Source: Siderastrea radians
Taxonomy: Eukaryota; Cnidaria; Anthozoa; Scleractinia; Rhizangiidae
Reading direction: 5' to 3'
Assembly: GCA_964017195.1 (NCBI GenBank)
Contig: OZ024894.1
Coordinates: 28,008,825 to 28,072,824, forward strand
Length of the DNA stretch: 64,000 nt
In this document: piece by piece, positions 33,640-44,080 of the stretch
How the letters are laid out: each line of letters begins with the position of its first letter
Position numbering within the stretch: the first letter of the stretch is position 1
Translations under genes and position numbers: made by a program
Notes under the pieces: generated by a model
Seen by the model: the letters and a program-made list of their open reading frames with translations, nothing else
Told to the model about the DNA's origin: nothing
Databases searched by the model: none

Positions 33640-33843
33640 CAGATGAAGACATGGGATTTCCCTTAGGAACAACTTTTTGAGAGCCATCTTCAGCAACAAC
33701 AATAGCTTCACTGTATGGCTCTGTGTGCCCAAACCCACTAAACCAATAATTGAAGGCTGCTGCATAGCCTCTAATTACAGGAGGCTTGAGCCCTCTACAG
33801 CGTAATGTCCCAATTTTCTTTCCTTTTGTTTCACCCATCACCT
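33640..33843 (-). CDS. Exon 2 of unidentified minus-strand gene
   Basis: 204-bp exon bounded by a long T-tract plus CAG acceptor and a GTAGGT donor. With the C left over from exon 1 it reads Q-VMGETKGKKIGTL, then the stretch containing RGLKPPVIRGYAAAFNYWF. The helical pattern ending in 'IRGYxxAxxYWF' resembles the core-binding (SAM-like) domain of tyrosine recombinases such as Cryptons, but no catalytic domain is visible here, so this is only a suggestion. Exons 1, 2 and 3 all join in compatible phase, which is good evidence for a real spliced gene. Confidence 0.6.
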
Positions 33844-35143
33844 CTGAAAAAAAAAATTATCAGCACATAGAGAATATTCAACATGTTTGCTAGAAATGAA
33901 AATTTTCAGGCTATAAGACTTTTATAATAGTACAAAACAAGCTAGTATTAAAAACGTACTTAAATATATAAATAGAATGATTATGAAATTGCACATTTGC
34001 CACAAACTAGTAGAGTTATTATCTAATTGTTGGGTATAGCTGTAAGTTTCCTGAATTCCAGAGTATTTCGATAAGCTTAACTGACGTATAATGAATTCCT
34101 TTTGACTTATAATTACGATCTTACAATACGATGGCAAAAAATAATTAGCAATTTTTTTTGCCGAGAAAAATTAGTTCACCTAGCTTTTGTTCTCCCCCAG
34201 ATAAGCCTAAAAAAAAAGTGGCAGCTTTTCGCACTCCCCAAAAGGAGCAAAATCCTTCTCATCAATTGCGTTCGTTGAGTCGTCGCCATCTTGAACGGCT
34301 CGATAACCTGGGTAACCTGGCCAATCGTGCGACCCAGAGCACATGTTGCCCAGGGCGGGTTAACCCTTCTTTTCGCGAGTCTAATTATAGTCTCTGCAAG
34401 TGAAACAAGCATTTCTTTTCCTTTTCGTTTCACACAATGTCTTAATATGCACTTACCAGCAAACGGTAGTTTCAAAATTTAGCCTTCACTTTTATACCAC
34501 ATATTGCGTTAACGCAATTTGTGGTTCCAGTAGATGTACCACATTTTGCGATCGCGTTAAAACATGTCTCAATGTTATTTCACCATGTTTTGCGTTATTG
34601 CAAACGGTGGTTTAAAAAGTATGGACTATAGCCTTTAGTTTTTATACCACATATTGCGTTAACGCAATTTGTGGCTTTTGTAGATGTACCACATTTTGCG
34701 ATCGCGTTAAAATATGTCTTAACATTCTTTTACCAGGTTTTGCGTTATTGCAAACTGTGGCCGTGGTTTCAAAGCGTAATGTGAATGGTGTATAAATAAT
34801 CAATCACTGTTCTTTGGACGGAAGTCAGTTAAAAATAGTGTAAACCTACTTTTATCCTAAATTAAAGGCGCATTTAAAGCTAAAAACGTAAATTTTACAA
34901 ATCACCGCGTGTTTTAGTTGCACATCCGGCGAGCCTCAATTCATCTGCCGCACGATCACTCACGAATTAAAGTCAATAACAACGTGATTATTTCAGCTAA
35001 TTTTGTCGTAATCAACGAAATATCTAACGGATACGATGTACACTAACTAGAAAATAGCGTACGTCAAAAAGTTCACAAAGGCACGCTGACATAACCAAAT
35101 GTGCTTTGGAGTACTCGTAACCGATCGGTACTAAAATACTTAC
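33844..35143 (-). other. Intron 1 of the minus-strand gene model
   Basis: Bounded by a GTAAGT donor (35138-35143) and the CAG acceptor at 33844-33846. It contains the palindromic tandem repeat at 34455-34765. Several 60-100 codon ORFs at 34158-34615 overlap one another on both strands and are not supported as genes. Confidence 0.5.
34455..34765. repeat. 150-bp tandem repeat with TTGCGTTAACGCAA palindromes
   Basis: Copies begin at 34491 and 34641, with a partial copy just before (34455-34490). Each carries the perfect 14-bp palindrome TTGCGTTAACGCAA (34504-34517, 34654-34667) inside a longer imperfect hairpin ACCACA…TGTGGT, plus a TTGCGATCGCGTTA motif and a TTTTGCGTTATTGCAAA motif. Copies have diverged by several substitutions, so the duplication is old. 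Confidence 0.85.
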
Positions 35144-35429
35144 GCATGAAGGTTTGCAATGTGGCCGCTAAAAATGGCCTTTTGTCTGGACCGAACAAAA
35201 TCGCATCATCGCCGTTCTGTGCAGCAAACTCTTCTAATGCGATGAGCCGTAGCTCATATGTTCTGGAAGTCTTCTCGTCCAGGGCCTGACTCTCATTTTT
35301 GGCTGCGAGTCTCGCTCCAGCAGCAAGATTTGGCGCAATTAGCCCTGAGATATCTACTTCGCGGCCACAACTATTTAAGTACCGCTACACGTTTGGGCTT
35401 CGTCCCTTGTATTTTTTGTTTGTGGCCAT
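35144..35429 (-). CDS. Exon 1 of unidentified minus-strand gene, with in-frame TAG
   Basis: From ATG at 35429 the frame reads MATNKKYKGRSPNV, meets TAG (35385-35387), and continues open without another stop for 80 codons (RYLNSCGREVDISGLIAPNL…, then …FGPDKRPFLAATLQTFM) to a consensus GTAAGT donor. The reading frame is the same on both sides of the TAG, so a single nonsense change (or sequencing error) is the simplest view. If the TAG is real, this allele is a pseudogene or needs readthrough. The helical middle part (SRTYELRLIALEEFA) fits the start of a recombinase-like core-binding fold; weak evidence. Confidence 0.55.
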
Positions 35430-35843
35430 GACCAGTTTCACCGAAGGCGAGATGCATGTAATTAATAACCAAAGGATCCCAAAGAAAAAAATGCCAAAAA
35501 TAACTTTAATGAATCGAGATATTTGATTGGCTTATCCTGTAGGATTTCTACAGCACCCTGTGGTGTTTAGCTACGCATTAACTACCATAGGATAATCGTT
35601 CATTACTGTGTATTCCTAGCCAGATCCAAAGAACCCCTGAATACTTCAATTTCCTTTCCTGCGTGTACCACGTACTGCGTAGCCAAGGGGCATTACTATG
35701 TAATGGAGCAGTTTTTGTTTGTTTTCTGTTTGTCTTTTTCTGCTAATGTGGGCCCATGAATCAGGCCATGCATATTATTCTATCCCTTGTCTGCGGTCTT
35801 CATTCTGGATTTTACCCCTAGTCTTCATTTTACCCCTAGTCTG

Positions 35844-36092
35844 TAGCCTGCCTTTACCCTGGGCTTGTCACCTTGTCGTGGTGGTGAAGCCTGCACGTCT
35901 CAATGATCCCAAGAGCTATGCCGGCTGGGACTCCGGCCCCTGGTCGGTTCAACCATGCCAGATTGGTCAAAGGGGAAGGACCTGACAAAGAACAGTCCCT
36001 GGCCATCCAGGTTGGAGGTTGGGCGTAGGGCTAATCACCCCACCCCGTAAAAAACTCAGTGATTACAGAAACCCCAACCCCAACAACAATCG
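35844..36092 (+). mobile_element. LINE 5' leader
   Basis: Leader of the LINE that follows. It begins near GGGCTTGTCACCTTGTCGTGGTGGTG and contains a GCCGG…CCGGC hairpin near 35930. A second diverged copy of the same leader lies at 47103-47330, which defines it as part of the repeat family. Confidence 0.7.
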
Positions 36093-36853
36093 ATGCCTGG
36101 ACAACAGAGAGGTGCCACAGCATTCATGACACCTGGATGTGAAAGCCATTCGGAAGCATCTAGGCCGAAACCTCTTCTGGGCCCCAAGGAGACACTAAAC
36201 ATAGGATGTTGGAATGTCCGCACCATATATGAGCCAAGCAAAGCGGCTCAGATAGCACGTGAGACGGAGCAATACAACATCTGTATTTTGGGTATAAGCG
36301 AAGCTAGATGGACAGGTAGTGGCAGGTCAGGGGCCAAACTGTCTTATACTCAGGCCGCGGAGATAACCAACACCAGGGTGGAGTTGCCCTTACGTTAAAC
36401 AAAGAGACAAGCAGAGCACTTTTAGAATGGAATCCAGTGAGGTTAAGAATCCTGACAGCAAGATTTGACTCCAGGTTTGCAAAACTCTCCATAATCCAAT
36501 GCTATGCCCCGACAAACGAGGCAGAAGAGGAGACTAAGGACGTATTCTACGAACAGCTTCAAACTGTTGTGGATAACGTCCTAAAACACGACCTGCCCTT
36601 AGTTATGGGTGACATTAACGCGAAGGTTGGCTGTAATAACCAAGGGAGAGAATCCTACATGGGAAGATTTGGCACATGTGAGATGAACGAAAATGGTGAA
36701 CTTTTTGCCGACTTCTGTGGCCTGAACAACTTAGTTATTGGTCGTACAATATTCCGACACAGAAACATTCACAAGAACACCTGGGTATCCCCTGATAGAA
36801 AAACAACAAATCAAATCGGTCACATCGCTATTAACAAGAGGTGGAGAAGCTAA
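36093..36853 (+). pseudogene. LINE APE-type endonuclease domain, broken
   Basis: Two overlapping frame pieces. The first carries GCWNVRTIYEPSK and ISEARWTGSG, the start of an apurinic/apyrimidinic-type endonuclease with its catalytic Glu in SEARW. The second carries LPLVMGDINAKVG and ends NQIGHIAI. In active LINE endonucleases the last motif is usually Asp-His; here the Asp is Gly. A frameshift or stop near 36400 separates the pieces. It would have nicked target DNA at insertion; this copy is dead. Confidence 0.85.
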
Positions 36854-37570
36854 CTGTTAGACACCAGAGTATATAGGGGAGCGGATGTGGGTAGTGGCCA
36901 CTATCTTGTGGTTGCTATAATTCGGCTGAAACTTAGGAGAGCCTCAAAACCATCAGCAAGGAGGAAACTTGCTGTAGACCATTTGAAGGATGAGACTACC
37001 CAAAACAACTTCCGCCTTAATCTCCAAAATAGGTACAAAGTCCTTGCAGATACCCTAATGCAAGAGGAGGAAACTGGCATTAATATTGAAGATCTCTGGG
37101 GTAACATTAGAGGTGCCTTTACAACAACAGGAGAAGAAACCCTAGGCTATAGCAGACAAAAGAGGAAGGAGTGGATCTCCTTGGAGACTTGAGGCCTAGT
37201 AGATGAAAGAAAGGAACTAAAAAGAAGATGATCTCTGCACACCAATCCGAGATGGTGGAGCTTCAGCATCGCTATGCAGAAAAGAACAGGGAGGTAAAGC
37301 GTCGGGTGAGACAGGACGAAAGAACTTACATTGAAGGGAAAGCAGAGGATGCAGAGCTAGCAGCACGCAAGGGCGACAGCAGAATGCTCCACAAGTTCAC
37401 TAAAGAACTTAGTGGCAATACCCGCTGCCATCCTAAGCCAGTAAAGAACGCCAATGGAGAGACAGTAACTGACAAAGCTTGGCAATTGGCCCGCTGGGCA
37501 GAACACTTTGCATGCATTCTAAAAAAAAGCCCCAAGAAACCCTCCTAGGTTAAGACCAAACCCTATAGAA
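36854..37570 (+). pseudogene. LINE linker between endonuclease and RT, frameshifted
   Basis: Open pieces at 36887-37192 and 37228-37548 in different frames encode the basic linker typical of this ORF2 type (for example ARKGDSRMLHKFTKELSG). Stops after TC…SLET and after KKPS break it. Confidence 0.7.
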
Positions 37571-38748
37571 TTGCCAAAAAACACAGGCGAACCCACCCCC
37601 ATTGAGATCAGGATGACCATTAAAGAGCTCAAAAGCAACAAGGCAGCAGGTTCTGACAATTTAGCTGCGGAGCTACTCAAGACAGATATCACCACCACCA
37701 CTGACATGCTGTACGCCCTGTTTAAGAGATCTGGAAAACTGAAAGGATACCTCTTGACTGGCAGAAGGGTTTAATTGTTAAACTACCAAAGAAAAGTGAT
37801 ACAGCAGATTGTAATAGCTGGCGTGGAATTACCTTACTGTCAACTGTGTCCAAGGTGTTCACACGCATTCTTTTTAGAAGAATGCAGCAGACCGTAGATC
37901 AGTTACTGAGAGCTGAACAGGCTGGCTTCCGCAAGGGACGATCCTGTAGTGACCAGATTTTCACCCTGAGAAATATCATTGAGCAATGTGTTGAGTGGCA
38001 AGCTACAGTGTGCCTTAGTTTCACAGAGTATGAAAAGGCTTTCGATAGCCTCCATCGTGAGAGCCTTTGGGCGATACTCCATCAAAATGGTATACATCAG
38101 AGGATTATTAACCTGATCAAAGCACTTTACAGTGACTTTCACTGTAGAGTGATCCATGAGGGAGCCCTCACAGAACCATTTTGATGAACTCTGGGGTGAA
38201 ACAAGGCTGCTTGCTGTCACCTTTCTTGTTTTTACTGTCCTTGGATTGGGTTACTAAGGAGTCTTTAGCTGGACAACAACTAAGGATAAGATGGACACTC
38301 TTCACAAAGCTTGACGACCTTGAGTACGCGTATGACAATATGCTTGCTTTCAAGCACCTTTCAGTATATGAAGCGGAAGACTGAACGGCTTAACAACAGT
38401 TCAGGAAAGATAGGCCTGAAAATCAGCACAAAGAAGACCAAACAAATGGGTGTAAATCCCACCAGCCAAATGTCACTATTTGTAAACGGTCAACAAATAG
38501 AGACCGTGAGCACATTCACCTACCTGGGCAGCATCATGGATGAGAGAGGTGGGACTGATTCTGATGTCCTCTCTCGAATTAACAAGAGCAGAGCCGCATT
38601 TGCGTCACTGAAGCCTGTGTGGAGATCCACTGTTATATCTTTGAAAACCAAAATAAGGCTCTTCAACTCAAATGTTAAAACAATCCTGTTGTACAGTTCA
38701 GAGTGCTGGAAAATCTCCAAGGAAATTACCCACAAACTGAGATTGTTT
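37571..38748 (+). pseudogene. LINE reverse transcriptase domain, broken and interrupted
   Basis: RT blocks in order: IKELKSNKAAGSDNLAAELLK, QAGFRKGRSCSDQIFTLRNI, EKAFDSLHRESLW, SGVKQGCLLSPFLF, and a C-terminal part with FTYLGSIMDERGG and YSSECWKI. The motif A catalytic Asp is replaced by Glu (FTEYEKAFD), and the YADD box reads AYDN. At least three frameshifts are present. It stops at KLRLF (38748), where foreign DNA begins; the missing C-terminus resumes at 52151. Clade is uncertain; the (TAAG) tail at the far end suggests RTE-like or a related group. Confidence 0.87.
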
Positions 38749-38749
38749 T

Positions 38750-38855
38750 CTCTCGTTTAAAGAATCCTATCAACCTACCCCGCCGTGCGTTACGCAAGAA
38801 CAAAACAATAAACACATACTTATTGTGTGTCGCGTGCTCACTGGAGGCCGCACGG
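38750..38855. repeat. Repeat B, left terminal copy (106 bp)
   Basis: Matches 41055-41160 with a single C/T difference. Contains a hairpin ACAATAA…TTATTGT and GC-rich arms (GCGTGC…GCACG), features expected of a recombination end. It abuts the broken LINE directly. Confidence 0.85.
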
Positions 38856-39069
38856 TTTATTAACTGACTGAAGGCGTACAAAGAGTTGAACTTCGGGAAA
38901 AATTAGTTAACAGAAAACTAAAGAAAAATCTAGGAGAATACCAACGAGCATCCATAGGATGAAAAACCTCACTGCGCTCGTTGCGGTAACGTAGAGGAAA
39001 AACCCCAGCCCTTTGGATGGTAGTCTCCGACTTGCTGGGCTTGGTCTTATTAAGCTCCTAAAGATTCGG

Positions 39070-39985
39070 ACACTGAAAGTAACGATTGAAAATTGTCCTT
39101 GACATAACCATCTTTAGCCTCTTAAAGAGTCTGACAGCAATGCCAGCATCTGCAGCAGCAGTGGCTCCTCTGGCTCTAAGATTGTGAAGACTTATGGAGG
39201 AAACGTCAGTAATATTCCTTAAGGCGTCCTTAAAGATCTCCCTGGCTCAGGTGTAGTTTTAAGCATGACGCCAAACTTTCGTTACAGATCTTGGGGACGA
39301 GAGGGCTCTGTACAACGGTAGATCCTCACTAAAGACAATATCTGCGGCAACAATGAATCGCTCTAAAGCCTTCACAGAACAGGTTTCCTTAACTGATCGC
39401 GCGATTGCTATTCGCGCCCCATCCTGTAATTGGTCTGTCTTGGAACATTCTAAAAATATGGACACATAAGTAGGGAGAAACCTTAATGTCACTAGCCCTT
39501 AAGGCACACAACTCGCTGAAATGGAAAAACCAGCATAGCCTACAAGACATTAAGATAAGGAAGGACACCTAGCTGGAATCCTAGACATAACAAGCGCCTG
39601 CAACATTTCAGGACAGATGGGCCCTTTCTTCGATTTAGGTTTCCCCAGAATCCTTTGAGAAGCAGCTATTAGGGAATAAACCATGGGATACTCGGACCTC
39701 TTCGGCAAACCGGCCAGCTGTTGAGCCCATTCAATACTGTAGATGGCATTGACGACTGGAGGAGGAGAATTTGCTTCAATGATAAGGCACTTCAAATAGA
39801 GTGCGACATGGAAGGAGTTGGCAGGCATATGGCAGGGATAATTAGACGAAGCCCGAGGTTTCCATCGCTTAAGACCAGCCAAGTAACTACGAATAGTACC
39901 GTATGCTTTCGAAGCGAGCGCGGTTTCCTTGACACGAGTAGCCAGTGGCTGCAGATGATCAGGGATTGAGACCAGGATTTCGCAC
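39070..39985 (-). pseudogene. DIRS-like tyrosine recombinase, decayed
   Basis: On the minus strand the N-terminal core-binding part runs from ATRVKETALASKAYGTIRSYL through LKRWKPRASSNYPCHMPANSF (39975-39570). A catalytic-domain part follows (TDQLQDGARIAIAR, 39492-39259). A third piece, in another frame, has the box II pattern LHNLRARGATAAADAG with the H-x-x-R motif and a late Tyr in FNRYFQ. Frame changes and a stop after VTKVWRHA break it. In its family this enzyme would integrate a circular DNA copy. Confidence 0.85.
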
Positions 39986-40177
39986 CATATCTCCTACTGA
40001 AATACATCTAACAGGGAAAAATAACAAGAACGCAAAGGAATAAAATCATGAAAATTTAACAAGACACACACTCACACATATGTAATAATCAAAACAAAAA
40101 GCAACAACAAAGAAAATTGTAAACAAAGCATCTAAGCAAAGGCACGTAAGCAAAGGCAAAAAGCCTATATTATAGGC

Positions 40178-40627
40178 ACAAAAGTTCCTTATCTTCTCGG
40201 ACACGAAAAGTCCCTTACATTTCGGGCACAGGTCGTCCCATAAAATTCGAGCACTTATGACATCTTTCTTTATTTGGGCACAGTTGGTCCCTTCATACTG
40301 CGGGCACAGATGGTCCCTTAACATTCTAGGCACAGATGGTCCCTTAACATTCTAGGCACAGATGGTCCCTTTACATGGCGGGCACAGATGGTCCCTTCAT
40401 TTTGTGGGCACAGATGGTCCCTTTACATGGCGGGCACAGATGGTCCCTTCATATTGTAGGCACAGATGGTCTCTTCATATTGTGGGCACAGATGGTCCCT
40501 TTACATGGCGGGCACAGATGGTCCCTTCATATTGCGGGCAAGGATAGTCCCTTCATATTGCGGGCAAGGATAGTCCCTTAACATGGCGGGCACAGATGGT
40601 CCCTTCGTATAGCGGGCACAAAAAGGC
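40178..40627. repeat. 26-bp minisatellite, ~17 copies
   Basis: Unit GGCACAGATGGTCCCTTCAT plus ATTGCG, with variants (ACATGGCG, ACATTCTA, AAGGATAG). The left copies are the most diverged, the central ones nearly identical. It lies between the recombinase remnant and repeat A. Overlapping ORFs inside are repeat artefacts. Confidence 0.92.
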
Positions 40628-40808
40628 CCAGTCAAACTGATGCAAAAAAAAAAAACACAAAACAAAGCCTTAAACTATGAAAACCAAAGATGCTCCTGGA
40701 CCACAAGTACAGCTGGTCCCAGAACTGGCAATAAAGGCACCTGAAGAAAATAAAAAATAGACAAGTAAAACTGAAAATAAATAACCATGTAAACATATGT
40801 GGAAAAAA

Positions 40809-40880
40809 TAACTAACTAACTTACTAACTAACTAACTAACTAACTAAATAAATAAATAAATAAATAAACAAATAAAAAAA
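40809..40880. repeat. (CTAA)n / (AAAT)n microsatellite
   Basis: Run of ACTA units changing into AAAT units. Confidence 0.9.
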
Positions 40881-40887
40881 CGCAAAA

Positions 40888-41160
40888 AGCTGTAAAATGA
40901 AAGCTAGATTGAAGTACAGTAGCCTCCAGCGAATAGCACCAAGAGAAAGAATAAACTCCCAAACAGACCTTAAACACTCTTACAATTCCCTTGATAGTTA
41001 CATACCAACGAGAGAACATTTTTTCGCTGATTTGCAAAACGCGAAAAAATTCTACTCTCGTTTAAAGAATCCTATCAACCTACCCCGCCGTGCGTTACGC
41101 AAGAACAAAACAATAAACACATACTTATTGTGTGTCGTGTGCTCACTGGAGGCCGCACGG
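40888..41160. repeat. Repeat A-B junction, internal copy
   Basis: A (40888-41050) is nearly identical to 51989-52150; B (41055-41160) is nearly identical to 38750-38855. A ends with TTTTTCGC…GCGAAAAA, a hairpin. A 117-codon ORF (40897-41250) runs across A-B and beyond; it may be chance. This internal A-B join is what a circularised element, or a split direct repeat, would contain. Confidence 0.82.
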
Positions 41161-41397
41161 CCCAAGAGTACAAAGAAAGCTGGCAGCGCTAAAAGAAAAA
41201 ACAGGTTAATAACAACAGACACAAATAGAATACCTAACACTCAAAACTGATTCTCAACGCAAGCATTCGAAAAACTCAAGATTTGGTAGATTTTATTGTT
41301 AAATTTTGTTATTGATTTTTATACAATGTGTACATATTATATTTTTATAAAGTTATTGTTAATTAGTTGTATTTTATTGTGTCCGCAAGCTATTTTT

Positions 41398-41453
<56 letters not shown>

Positions 41454-41468
41454 ATATATATATATATA
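41398..41468. repeat. (TATC)n / (TA)n microsatellite
   Basis: About twelve TATC units followed by a TA run, directly adjoining the inverted repeat of the GIY-YIG fragment. Confidence 0.93.
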
Positions 41469-42180
41469 AATTATTCAAAAAGGTTCCAGGCTTCAAAAGT
41501 ATTTCATCGATGTGGTTGCTAGGTAGCAGTTGTGAAGATTACGTTACTTTAAGGTTTTTGAGTACAAATCTGTTTCTATGGGGGCATGAACTCGCTAATT
41601 CGTTACGTTTGTTTAAGCTGCAAAGATCTTTTTTACAGATAATAATAAACTTTTCATGGAGACAAAGGTTACATTTCTTGCTGATATTATTGTAAGGTTG
41701 ACATTTTTTTAGCACTTTCCATTTAATTTGAAAGGCTTTTTTCGCGTCTTTTAGAGTCCAAATGTGTTTTGAAAGATCAGTTTCGTTTCTTTTGTTGCTG
41801 TGCCGAAAGGATGCGTTGTGGTTTCTGTAGCGTTCTTTAAAGTTTGTTGCTAGTCCTACGTACGATTCTGTGGAAGCTTCGCTTGTCACCATTGCTTGGT
41901 AGACAACATTGGTTTGGAGGCATTGGCCTTCTAGGGGACATTCATTCTTTTTTCTACAGTTGCACCCATCGCGTGATTGCTGAGTAGGCGCTGGTGTGAC
42001 ATTTGAGAGGATGCTTTTGTTATGCGATGCGATAGTGGATTTCATGTTTGGCATGCATGAGTAACGGTCATTCGATAAAATTGCCTGAAGAGTGTGGTCA
42101 TCCATTGACTATACGAAACAGACCTGTCGCACTAAATCGATGAAATACTTTTGAAGCCTGGAACCTTTTTGAATAATTTA
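41467..42180 (-). mobile_element. PLE GIY-YIG fragment with 45-bp inverted ends
   Basis: Ends 41467-41511 and 42136-42180 are perfect 45-bp inverted repeats of each other (TAAATTATTC…CATCGAT). They enclose a single coding region and are bordered outside by TA-rich microsatellites. It may be a 5'-truncated PLE with an inverted 5' piece, a common PLE outcome, or a small mobile cassette. Confidence 0.8.
41539..42105 (-). CDS. GIY-YIG endonuclease domain of a Penelope-like element (partial)
   Basis: 188 codons open from ATG at 42105. An N-terminal SCMPNMKSTI stretch leads to a Cys-rich linker (CNCRKKNECPLEGQC), then the GIY-YIG core: VYQAMV and SYVGLA stand in for GIY…YIG, the Arg helix is KERYRNHNASF, then LSKHIWTLK, and the metal-binding Glu lies in LHEKFII. 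This is the C-terminal endonuclease of endonuclease-bearing PLEs, without its RT. It is a different family from the array PLE, which has no such domain. The frame is intact, but an independent promoter is not evident. Confidence 0.85.
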   Translation of the reverse strand: MDDHTLQAILSNDRYSCMPNMKSTIASHNKSILSNVTPAPTQQSRDGCNCRKKNECPLEGQCLQTNVVYQAMVTSEASTESYVGLATNFKERYRNHNASFRHSNKRNETDLSKHIWTLKDAKKAFQIKWKVLKKCQPYNNISKKCNLCLHEKFIIICKKDLCSLNKRNELASSCPHRNRFVLKNLKVT

Positions 42181-42240
42181 ATACTGCTCCTAAAAAGTTG
42201 AGCGCTCTCTGAAAACCGTTCCACACAAGAAATTTGAAGT

Positions 42241-42271
<31 letters not shown>

Positions 42272-42278
42272 TTATTTT
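42241..42278. repeat. (TA)n microsatellite
   Basis: TA run followed by TTTATTTA, just outside the CACTA-like terminus. Confidence 0.92.
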
Positions 42279-42879
42279 CAACACCAATTCACAGCATGAA
42301 ATCATGGATTTACGAATGTTTATATCACGCGTAAACATACGTAAATAAAAGGCCTTTTCTTTACGCATCGGTTCCGTGGTGCGTAAAGACGCGTAAATTC
42401 ACAGAACGCGTAATGGCTGCGTAAAGGGCAATAAAGATTCGTAAAGCACAAAAATGAAGATGGGTTTAATTAGCTGTTCTTATTTGTGAAAATAGAGAAC
42501 GAAATGAAATTTTTACGTCTCCATATTCATTCAGGATTTTCCCGCTGTATTTTGTCTGGCATTGCTGTCAATACTTTACAGCTCTTTAACCCTGTTTACG
42601 AATCTTTACGCACTGCTGTTTATGCTCTTTATGATTCTTTATCCTTCTTTACGCGCAATACATTTTCTAATTGACAGGTTATTTTTGCAGAAGACAAGCA
42701 AAAATGAAATATAAGGTGATCATCAACGATTTTCCCCTTGTATTTTGAGCGGCTTTGCTGTGACCACCTAATAAAATTTACGCCTCTTTTCATCCCATTA
42801 AGAATCTTTAAGCACCGTTCTTTACGCTCTTTACGACTTTTTACCCTTGATTACGCGCAAACTTTCCATAAAATTTGCA

Positions 42880-44080
42880 GTTTATTATTTAACGAAATAC
42901 AGAGAGAAACGAAATATGTGTGTCCATGACAATAGTCATGACATTTAATAAAATCATGACGGAAAGTGACTTGTCAGAAAGAGGCTACCGAAAACTCATG
43001 CATTGGGCTCTGGATTTGTCAACCTCTCATTTAATCATGTCATTCTATAAGCAATGACAAGGAATGTTAATCTTATCGTAAGGCTGTTGATCACGGATTA
43101 TAACAGAAAGCGTCTTACTGTAAACTTCAATTTATCTTTTCACGTATCTTTTCAACCTCAGGCGAAATGAAAAAAAAAATGAAATTACAAAACTGGTTTC
43201 TTGCCTAACCTCGTGAAAAAGGAAAAAATTGGGTCAAAAAGAAAAAAATTGGGTCGAAGCTGTTGTAGAAAAAATTTGCTGGAAATAATTCACTCCCCGA
43301 GGCGTAGCTCTAAGGGAACTGGAAACGAGATGAGGCGGCGGATTTGATCAGCGGTTTCCGTGTTAGCGTCACTTCGTGGCGTCCACTTTGAAATTACACG
43401 AAAGTGTGATATTTCTTCAACGTATTCGAAAGGTAAAAAACGAGAATTTACTCCATTTGATTTCTGGAATAGTGCTTTTTTGTAAAATGCTAGTGATCTG
43501 TGAACCGCTGGTGATCCCACAAAGCTTCGTAGAGAGTTTTAAAACCACCTCTATCACGCACAAATGCAAAATCGTCGTGGATTACTGTAAACAGATTTAA
43601 ACTGGCGGCATGTTTGAACTTGAACTTGAACCACGCTTCGATGAGGCTTGTTAAGCTAAGTTTTGTACTCCTATTCTGGATTGGATCTCCCCAATCACGG
43701 AAATACAGGAAACAGAGGTAAGCCGTCTTTCTTTTAGTCTCCACGCAGATGATCATGGTGTGCAGTAACTTACAATGTAGGTTTTCAATATTGTTTGCGA
43801 ACACGTTCACTCAAAGAGAACCGACATTGTAAGTTTTTAACTAACAAAAATATTCGAAATTCCATTAATGTTCTTGTAGTTTAGTTTTTGAGATCGGATT
43901 GCCTTCATCAAATGTACTTTGCTGAAGATTTGACTGTTAGAGAAAGGTTTGCAAATAAATATAGGGGCCAATTATATGAGCAGGGAATTTATATGTTTTG
44001 AAACTACTAAAAGTGACGTAGTTTATGTGGGCTCCCTGTAAATAGACTTGTCAGAATCTCGGCAAATCAAGCCAGGCCTA
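42880..44080. other. Interior of the CACTA-like element, no supported gene
   Basis: Three overlapping frames of 74-106 codons at 43290-43810 (two minus, one plus) show no domain I recognise. A TCATGAC motif pair lies near 42930. Confidence 0.4.

Noticed and set aside
34158..34615. Overlapping ORFs of 63-99 codons
   Set aside because: They overlap on both strands, lie in an intron of a better-supported model and lead into the palindromic repeat.
40362..40581. ORFs reading MVPLHGGHRWSL…
   Set aside because: Translation of the 26-bp minisatellite in successive frames.
43290..43810. ORFs of 74-106 codons as a possible transposase exon
   Set aside because: No DDE-type motif, splice signals or recognisable domain; three frames overlap.
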